Assembly: GCF_023284065.1 (NCBI RefSeq)
Contig: NZ_JAKIKP010000011.1
Span: forward strand, 61,052 to 125,051
DNA length: 64,000 bases
DNA from: Shewanella gaetbuli
GTDB taxonomy: Bacteria; Pseudomonadota; Gammaproteobacteria; Enterobacterales; Shewanellaceae
Direction of reading: 5' to 3'
Shown: one piece after another, positions 58,673 through 64,000 of the stretch
Layout: every line of letters begins with the position of its first letter
Numbering within the stretch: the first letter of the stretch is position 1
Program-made: the position numbers and the translations under genes
The notes under the pieces: model-generated
What the model was told of the DNA's origin: nothing
Database searches by the model: none
The model's input: only the letters and a program-made list of their open reading frames with translations

Positions 58673-60685
58673 ATGAAACTCAACCCCGGACAAAATGATG
58701 CTGTACATTATGTCTCAGGCCCTTGCTTGGTGTTAGCTGGCGCGGGCAGTGGTAAAACCCGGGTGATTATCAATAAAATTGCTTACCTTGTTGAAAAATG
58801 TGGCTACAAAGCCCGTAATATTGCGGCGGTGACATTTACCAATAAAGCGGCTCGTGAAATGAAAGAGCGTGTGGCGCAATCTATGGGGCGCAAAGAGGCA
58901 CGTGGGTTGTGGATTTCTACTTTCCATACCTTGGGGCTCGAAATCATTAAGCGTGAGCATAAGGTGCTAGGTCTTAAAGCGGGTTTTTCGTTATTTGATG
59001 ATCAGGACACTTTCGCCTTATTAAAAGAATTAACTCAAGATGAGCTAGATGAAGATAAAGATCTGATTAAAGCGCTAGCCTCTGCTATTTCTAATTGGAA
59101 GGGCGGGCTAGTTATACCTCAGCAAGCCCGCAAACTGGCTAAAGACGAACAAAGCCAGTTATTTGCCATGCTTTATCAACGTTATGCTCAGCACATGAAA
59201 GCCTATAATGCGCTAGACTTTGATGATCTGATTTTGCTTCCAACCTTATTATTACGCATGAATGAAGAGGTGCGTACCCGCTGGCAAACTCGTATTCAAT
59301 ATTTGCTTGTTGATGAATATCAAGATACCAATACCAGCCAATATGAGTTAGTTAAACTGTTAGTGGGTGAACGTGCTCGATTTACCGTGGTAGGTGATGA
59401 TGACCAGTCAATCTACTCTTGGCGCGGAGCTAAACCGCAAAACTTGGTGTTATTAGGTACAGACTTCCCCAAATTAAAATTAATTAAATTGGAGCAAAAT
59501 TATCGCTCAAGCCAAAGAATATTACACGCTGCCAATATTCTTATTGCCAATAACCCTCATGTTTATGATAAGTCATTATTTAGTGAGCTGGCTTATGGTG
59601 AGCCATTAAGAGTGCTGATTGCGGCTAATGAAGAACAGGAAGCTGAGAGGGTCGTCGCTGAAATTATTCGCCACAAATTTGTCGGGCGATCTAAGTTTGG
59701 TGATTACGCTATTTTGTATCGAGGTAACCATCAGTCAAGGTTATTAGAGCGGGCCTTAATGACCAACCGTATTCCTTATAAATTAAGCGGTGGTACCTCA
59801 TTTTTTGCCCGCGCTGAAATTAAAGACATTATGGCGTACTTAAGATTAGTGGTTAATCCTGATGACGATAATGCCTTTTTACGGGTGGTGAATTTACCTA
59901 AACGAGGAATAGGGCCTGCAACCTTAGAGCGTTTAGGCAACTTTGCCAATCGTAAGCATATTTCAATGTTTGAAGCTATTTTTGACGTAGAGCTGAATCA
60001 TGAATTGGCACCTGCTGCGGTTAAATCGTTATATCAATTTGGCCAGTTTATTGTTGATACGGGTGAAATGGCCACTCGTGGTGAACCTGTTGATGCGCTG
60101 AAAAAGCTGATCAGAAGTATCAATTATGAAGACTACTTATACGAAAATAGTACCAGTGCCAAAGCTGCAGAAATGCGGATGAAGAATATTTCTGAGCTTT
60201 ATCGTTGGGTCACTGAAATGCTTGAAGGTGATGAGTTAGACGAGCCAATGACCTTACCAGAAGTGGTAACACGGCTAACATTGCGCGACATGATGGAGCG
60301 CAATAATGAAGATGAAGGTGGTGATCAGGTTCAGCTAATGACCTTACACGCATCAAAAGGTTTAGAGTTTCCATTTGTGTTTATGGTAGGCGTGGAAGAA
60401 CGCATTTTGCCGCACCAATCAAGTATTGATGAAGATAATGTTGAGGAAGAGCGCCGCCTTGCTTATGTGGGGATCACCCGAGCACAGCGAGAGTTATGGT
60501 TTATGATATGCCGCGAGCGACGTCAATTTGGTGAAACCATGCGCTGTGAGCCAAGTCGTTTCCTGCTTGAGCTGCCGCAAGATGATTTGATTTGGGAAAA
60601 CCGTAAACCAGTACAAACTGAACAACAAAGAGTTGAGTCAGGTAAGGCTAATATTGCTAATTTACGGGACTTATTTAAAAAGTAA
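58673..60685 (+). CDS. rep: ATP-dependent DNA helicase Rep
   Basis: ATG 58673 ([20 protein letters not shown]) matches the family's start; ATG 58661 would add MQLI directly behind AGGA. The product (670 aa; E. coli 673) has all SF1A motifs: [87 protein letters not shown] and [11 protein letters not shown]. It lacks the UvrD-type C-terminal Tudor segment, which separates it from uvrD in this window. It clears proteins ahead of replication forks with DnaB. Confidence 0.95.
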   Translation: MKLNPGQNDAVHYVSGPCLVLAGAGSGKTRVIINKIAYLVEKCGYKARNIAAVTFTNKAAREMKERVAQSMGRKEARGLWISTFHTLGLEIIKREHKVLGLKAGFSLFDDQDTFALLKELTQDELDEDKDLIKALASAISNWKGGLVIPQQARKLAKDEQSQLFAMLYQRYAQHMKAYNALDFDDLILLPTLLLRMNEEVRTRWQTRIQYLLVDEYQDTNTSQYELVKLLVGERARFTVVGDDDQSIYSWRGAKPQNLVLLGTDFPKLKLIKLEQNYRSSQRILHAANILIANNPHVYDKSLFSELAYGEPLRVLIAANEEQEAERVVAEIIRHKFVGRSKFGDYAILYRGNHQSRLLERALMTNRIPYKLSGGTSFFARAEIKDIMAYLRLVVNPDDDNAFLRVVNLPKRGIGPATLERLGNFANRKHISMFEAIFDVELNHELAPAAVKSLYQFGQFIVDTGEMATRGEPVDALKKLIRSINYEDYLYENSTSAKAAEMRMKNISELYRWVTEMLEGDELDEPMTLPEVVTRLTLRDMMERNNEDEGGDQVQLMTLHASKGLEFPFVFMVGVEERILPHQSSIDEDNVEEERRLAYVGITRAQRELWFMICRERRQFGETMRCEPSRFLLELPQDDLIWENRKPVQTEQQRVESGKANIANLRDLFKK

Positions 60686-60697
60686 CAGACTAAAAGC

Positions 60698-63313
60698 TTA
60701 AGCACTCAGGGGAGACACTGTTTGAAGCTTTTTTTCTATGGCGCGCCCTTGCCCTATTTGATAACCCAGCGCGGTAAATTGATTTAATTGCTGCAATGTA
60801 TCAATACCCGTCGCGACAATTTGGATATCTAACGCTTCAACAGATAATCGATATGCTTGAACCAATTTAAGCTGGGTTTCACTTAACATATGCTTACTGA
60901 TTTCAGTATCGAGTTTTATGGTACTCAAGGGTAAATAGCTTAAGCTACTTAATGAGCTGTAGCCCGTACCGTAGTTATCAATGCCAATTTTAGCCCCCAG
61001 CTGCTCAATAATTTCAAAAGCATTTAAATGGTTTTCAATATCTTTCACGAGTGAATTCTCGTTAAAAAATATCGTCAATTTACTCAGGTCGATTACGCTG
61101 GTTTTTAAGGTGTTTTTTAATCCTCGAAGGGCATGCTTATGGTTCACATGTTGACTTGAAATAGTCATATAAAGTCGCGTAGCAACGCCATATTTTTGCT
61201 TAAGTTGTTGATAGTCTTTGGTAAGTGATTTAAAAATATAATCTTCAAAAATCAACGATAATTGATTATTAAAGGCCAATTGATTGAGCTTTTTGTGATC
61301 CCAACTCCCATGTTGTTCAGTATGCCACGATGCTTGAGGCTCAATGGCAATGATAGTGTTGGTGGCTAAATCAAAAATAGGCCGGTAGTGGATGGCAATA
61401 TGTTGATTTTTAATTGCTAATTTAAATTGCTTGTCTAAATCACTTTGCTGTTCTGACTGATAGCCTATTTGTGAGTCAAAAATCACATAACAGCCTTTAC
61501 CTTTTGATTTAGCTTGGTACATGGCTCTGTCAGCATTGCGTAAAATAGACTCGCTGGTATCGTATTTATTATTGTTACTAAAAGCGACACCGATACTTGC
61601 CCCCGACTTGAACTCTTGATTGGCTAAAATAAAAGGTTGGCTGAGCTGATGTAAAATACGCTCGCACACTTCAATCGCATCGGTTGTGCCATGAATTGAA
61701 TCTAGCAGAATAATAAACTCGTCGCCGCCCATTCTGGCTATGGTGTCATTGTCTCTAATACAACTTTTTAAGCGTTTAGCGGTTTCAATTAAAAAACGGT
61801 CACCCTCTAAGTGGCCAAAGGTATCATTGATGACTTTAAAACGGTCTAAATCAATAAACAGCAGGGCAAACTGATCTAAGCCATGTCTTCTAACATGCTT
61901 TAACGCTTGCGATAAACGCTCCATGAGGTAATTACGATTGGGTAAGCCAGTTAATCCATCATGCTGTGCATCATGTACTAATTGAGCCTCAATTTTACGG
62001 CGTTGATTGACTTCCGCTTGCAAATTGATATTTACCTGAGCAAGTGCTTGAGTTCTTGTGTTAACTTTTTCTTCTAGTAATTCGTGACTACGTTTGAGAG
62101 ACTCCGCGGCATTTTTCCGCTCAATGGCGTTGGCAATATGTTGTGAAACAAAAGTCAGTAGGTCAAGGTCGCGCCTTTGGTATATCTGTTGATCGTTTAA
62201 ACTATAAATAGTCAGTGCGCCAACAACTTCTCCATTAATAAATAGCGGAATACCAATCCACTGATGCATTTTTTGAGTTTTATTTAACTCTGGTGATTGG
62301 GTATAAATTTCTCGTTGTTTGACTAATAGTGCAATATCATCAGCACTAAATAATTTAGGCTTTTTGTGTTTGATAATGTATTCCGTTAACCCATCTTTCA
62401 TTAAACGGCTTTCAGGATATTTTTTGGCCATTTGAGAAACGTAGAAAGGGAAAAATAACGTGTTATTCTTTTCAATCAGAGAAATAAAGCAGTTATCAGC
62501 AGGGATTAATTGGCTAATAACTTGGTGTATTCGAGTGTAAAAATCACGTTGTTGGATGTTTAGCGATGATATTTCGGTAATTTGAAATAATGATTTTTGA
62601 AGTTTTTCCGCTTTTACTCGTTCATGTACCTCAGCTTTAAGGCTGTTATAGGCAAAGCTGAGTTCTCGAGTACGTTCTTCAATGGCGATTTCAAGTTGTT
62701 CATTGTGTAATAGCCTTTCCATTACTCCAGAAATGTGATGACAAATGAACCCCATTAACTCTAGCTCTAAATCACCATAGTTAATTTGTTCGTTATAACT
62801 TTGCACCACTAAAACACCATTGACAGTGCCTTTACTTTTAATCGGCACGCCTAACCATTGATGACAAGGTGAGCCTAAACCTTCAATTTCACCTTGCTCG
62901 ATTAATTGGTCAAAGCCTTCATTGCTACACAGAAATGGCTCGCCTTTTCTAAGAACGTAACCGGTAATACCTCGACTTAAAATTTCAGATATCTCTTCGT
63001 CAGGATATAATTCTGTTGGGTGAGAGTCTTTTTCATCTGCAAAAAATGGCAGACTGATCATTCCGGTTACAGGATCTTGTGACGCAATAAAAAAATTATC
63101 AGCAGGAATTAATTGTTGTAAGTGGAGATGAACCCCTTTGTAAAAATCGTCAAGAGAAGTCGCTTTGGTGGCGATATTAGAAATTTCTAGCAGGGTATTT
63201 TGGATTATTTCAGCGCGCTTGTATTTTGCCGCTAGACGTTTAAGTCGGCTAATTCTTCGTTGAAGTAATTGAATGTTTTTGGGCAAATTGGGACAATTAT
63301 TATCCTTATCCAT
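60698..63313 (-). CDS. GAF-GAF-GGDEF-EAL signalling protein with degenerate EAL
   Basis: The product (871 aa) is soluble. Two GAF domains (about 35-200 and 240-395), separated by coiled coils, share the phrase LIPADN(F/C)FI. The GGDEF domain (about 445-605) has an intact loop (ARMGGDEFIILL) and an RxxD inhibitory site (RDND). The EAL domain (about 625-865) is degenerate: EPQ replaces EAL, DNYGTGYSSL replaces DDFGTGYSSL, and IKLDTEI and ATGIDT replace conserved metal-site segments. Expected output is c-di-GMP synthesis controlled by small-molecule binding at GAF, with EAL as a sensor or scaffold. Convergent with rep, with only 12 nt between. Confidence 0.9.
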   Translation of the reverse strand: MDKDNNCPNLPKNIQLLQRRISRLKRLAAKYKRAEIIQNTLLEISNIATKATSLDDFYKGVHLHLQQLIPADNFFIASQDPVTGMISLPFFADEKDSHPTELYPDEEISEILSRGITGYVLRKGEPFLCSNEGFDQLIEQGEIEGLGSPCHQWLGVPIKSKGTVNGVLVVQSYNEQINYGDLELELMGFICHHISGVMERLLHNEQLEIAIEERTRELSFAYNSLKAEVHERVKAEKLQKSLFQITEISSLNIQQRDFYTRIHQVISQLIPADNCFISLIEKNNTLFFPFYVSQMAKKYPESRLMKDGLTEYIIKHKKPKLFSADDIALLVKQREIYTQSPELNKTQKMHQWIGIPLFINGEVVGALTIYSLNDQQIYQRRDLDLLTFVSQHIANAIERKNAAESLKRSHELLEEKVNTRTQALAQVNINLQAEVNQRRKIEAQLVHDAQHDGLTGLPNRNYLMERLSQALKHVRRHGLDQFALLFIDLDRFKVINDTFGHLEGDRFLIETAKRLKSCIRDNDTIARMGGDEFIILLDSIHGTTDAIEVCERILHQLSQPFILANQEFKSGASIGVAFSNNNKYDTSESILRNADRAMYQAKSKGKGCYVIFDSQIGYQSEQQSDLDKQFKLAIKNQHIAIHYRPIFDLATNTIIAIEPQASWHTEQHGSWDHKKLNQLAFNNQLSLIFEDYIFKSLTKDYQQLKQKYGVATRLYMTISSQHVNHKHALRGLKNTLKTSVIDLSKLTIFFNENSLVKDIENHLNAFEIIEQLGAKIGIDNYGTGYSSLSSLSYLPLSTIKLDTEISKHMLSETQLKLVQAYRLSVEALDIQIVATGIDTLQQLNQFTALGYQIGQGRAIEKKLQTVSPLSA

Positions 63314-63482
63314 AGTTTTAATGTGCTATCCCATTTATAACAATAACAAATCCCTAGTTAGACACATATATTTAACATAAATGCAGATGTGATCCAAGTA
63401 ATAAAATGTATCGTAAAACTGTTTGCAATGTGTGCGGATTAGTCAAAACTTAATCACTCAGTTAAAAAAAGTAAATCAGGGC

Positions 63483-63511
63483 TAGACGTAGAGGTAATTT
63501 ATCCCTACTAT
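63483..63511 (+). promoter_or_regulatory. Candidate promoter of the tRNA cluster
   Basis: TAGACG (63483-63488), 17-nt spacer, TACTAT (63506-63511), followed by GC-rich TGCGTCGC, a discriminator typical of stable-RNA promoters. The first tRNA begins at 63533. Confidence 0.5.
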
Positions 63512-63532
63512 ATGCGTCGCTAACCAAGGCGA

Positions 63533-63609
63533 GCGCCCATAGCTCAGCTGGATAGAGCGTACCCCTCCGGAGGGTAAGGCCGAAGGTTCGAATCCTTCTG
63601 GGCGCACCA
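63533..63609 (+). tRNA. tRNA-Arg (CCG)
   Basis: A full cloverleaf of 77 nt with encoded CCA. Acceptor GCGCCCA/TGGGCGC, D-arm GCTC/GAGC, anticodon arm TACCC-CTCCGGA-GGGTA with anticodon CCG, and T-arm GAAGG-TTCGAAT-CCTTC. It corresponds to argX of the E. coli argX-hisR-leuT-proM cluster. Confidence 0.97.
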
Positions 63610-63654
63610 TTCGGTATTATGCTCTGAAAATTTGGTTAGTAGATTGAAATCAGT

Positions 63655-63731
63655 GGTGATTGTAGCTCAGTTGGTAGAGTCCCGGATTGTGATTCCGGTT
63701 GTCGTGGGTTCGAGCCCCATCAGTCACCCCA
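63655..63731 (+). tRNA. tRNA-His (GTG)
   Basis: A 77-nt cloverleaf with the extra 5' G (63655) opposite the discriminator C, diagnostic for tRNA-His. Acceptor GTGATTG/CAGTCAC, anticodon arm CCGGA-TTGTGAT-TCCGG with anticodon GTG, T-arm GTGGG-TTCGAGC-CCCAT, CCA encoded. Corresponds to hisR. Confidence 0.97.
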
Positions 63732-63769
63732 TTCAATCTAGTGTTTTGATTATGACACAAAGCAATTTT

Positions 63770-64000
63770 CGGTGATTAGCGCAGCCCAGTAGCGCATCAC
63801 GGCTCTTTGAAAGAGTGGAGCAGAGGGTTAACCCTCGTATCAATAAGCTCAAAATACTAGGACAGATTTTCGGTGATTAGCGCAGCCCGGTAGCGCATCA
63901 CGGCTCTTTGAAAGAGTGGAGCAGAGGGTTAACCCTCGTATCAATAAGCTCAAAATACTAGGACAGATTTTCGGTGATTAGCGCAGCCCGGTAGCGCATC
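63770..64000 (+). repeat. Tandem array of tRNA-Pro-like degenerate units (101-nt period), cut by the window edge
   Basis: Units start at 63770, 63871 and 63972; the first two differ at one base. Each opens with CGGTGAT-TA-GCGC-AGCCC(A/G)GTA-GCGC-ATC, the acceptor 5' strand and D-arm of a tRNA-Pro. The anticodon arm then gives CTC-TTTGAAA-GAG, whose loop centre is TGA, not a Pro anticodon. The T-arm reads GAGGG-TTAA-CCCTC without TTCRA, and the 3' acceptor decays to TATCAATAAG with no CCA. The third unit ends at the window edge and could instead be the real tRNA-Pro. Confidence 0.75.

Noticed and set aside
63770..63870. Functional tRNA-Pro or tRNA-Ser(TGA)
   Set aside because: The D-arm fits tRNA-Pro and the loop centre is TGA, but there is no TTCRA T-loop, no matching 3' acceptor and no CCA, so it cannot be called a working tRNA.

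Overview
The window reads as the chromosome of a Shewanella-like marine gammaproteobacterium. The grounds are an OmcA/MtrC-type outer-membrane multiheme cytochrome lipoprotein, a MotX polar-flagellar motor protein beside purA and rnr, an SO_0444-type metal permease, and housekeeping gene orders shared with E. coli and other gammaproteobacteria (yrbG-kdsD-kdsC-lptCAB-rpoN-hpf-ptsN-rapZ-ptsO; mlaFEDCB-ibaG-murA; degS/degQ-zapE-rplM-rpsI; yjeT-purA-motX-rnr-rlmB; argX-hisR-type tRNA cluster). The species is not decided by what I can see.

Layout. 1-8.3 kb is accessory: a metal-efflux permease cut by the left edge, a cytochrome lipoprotein with nine CXXCH motifs, and a 1353-residue exported protein of unknown function. 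8.2-19.4 kb holds small stand-alone units: a tiny basic protein, a GNAT enzyme, a monooxygenase-fold protein, a radical SAM protein, a membrane-protein/XRE-regulator pair with three matching operator-like palindromes, an MscS channel, a type III PLP decarboxylase, udp, and an nfeD-SPFH-SPFH operon. 19.5-30.1 kb has a LysR regulator, uvrD, ubiA, a hairpin-rich repeat region of about 0.9 kb, a MazG-like protein, a PAS chemoreceptor, fre and ubiD. 30.2-34.3 kb is accessory: a Trp/Gly/Tyr-rich exported protein, a two-gene substrate-binding-protein/diguanylate-cyclase operon, three tandem copies of a structured repeat, and a lone IS3-OrfA-like gene with a new 49-codon upstream gene.

34.5-42.4 kb (minus strand) is the LPS-export, Kdo, sigma-54 and PTS-Ntr cluster. 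42.6-47.3 kb (plus) is the divergent Mla lipid-transport operon with ibaG and murA. 47.3-60.7 kb carries envelope proteases, zapE, ribosomal proteins L13/S9, purA, motX, rnr, rlmB, ubiK and rep. A GAF-GAF-GGDEF-EAL protein follows. The window ends in tRNA-Arg, tRNA-His and a tandem array of degenerate tRNA-Pro-like units.

How the genes fit together: the 34-50 kb block is mostly envelope assembly (Kdo sugar, LPS bridge, phospholipid return, peptidoglycan precursor, periplasmic stress proteases). ubiA, ubiD, fre and ubiK are all quinone-related. Two separate c-di-GMP proteins and one chemoreceptor are signalling genes, and motX links to the polar flagellum.

The best candidates for something undescribed are three. 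The first is the triplicated repeat at 33.26-33.79 kb: each unit is closed by a 14-bp imperfect inverted repeat with one compensatory base-pair change between copies, and that stem would cover the ribosome-binding site of a short hydrophobic reading frame. The second is the tRNA-Pro-like tandem array at the right edge. The third is the ATCCAT-centred hairpin family at 24.1-24.8 kb.
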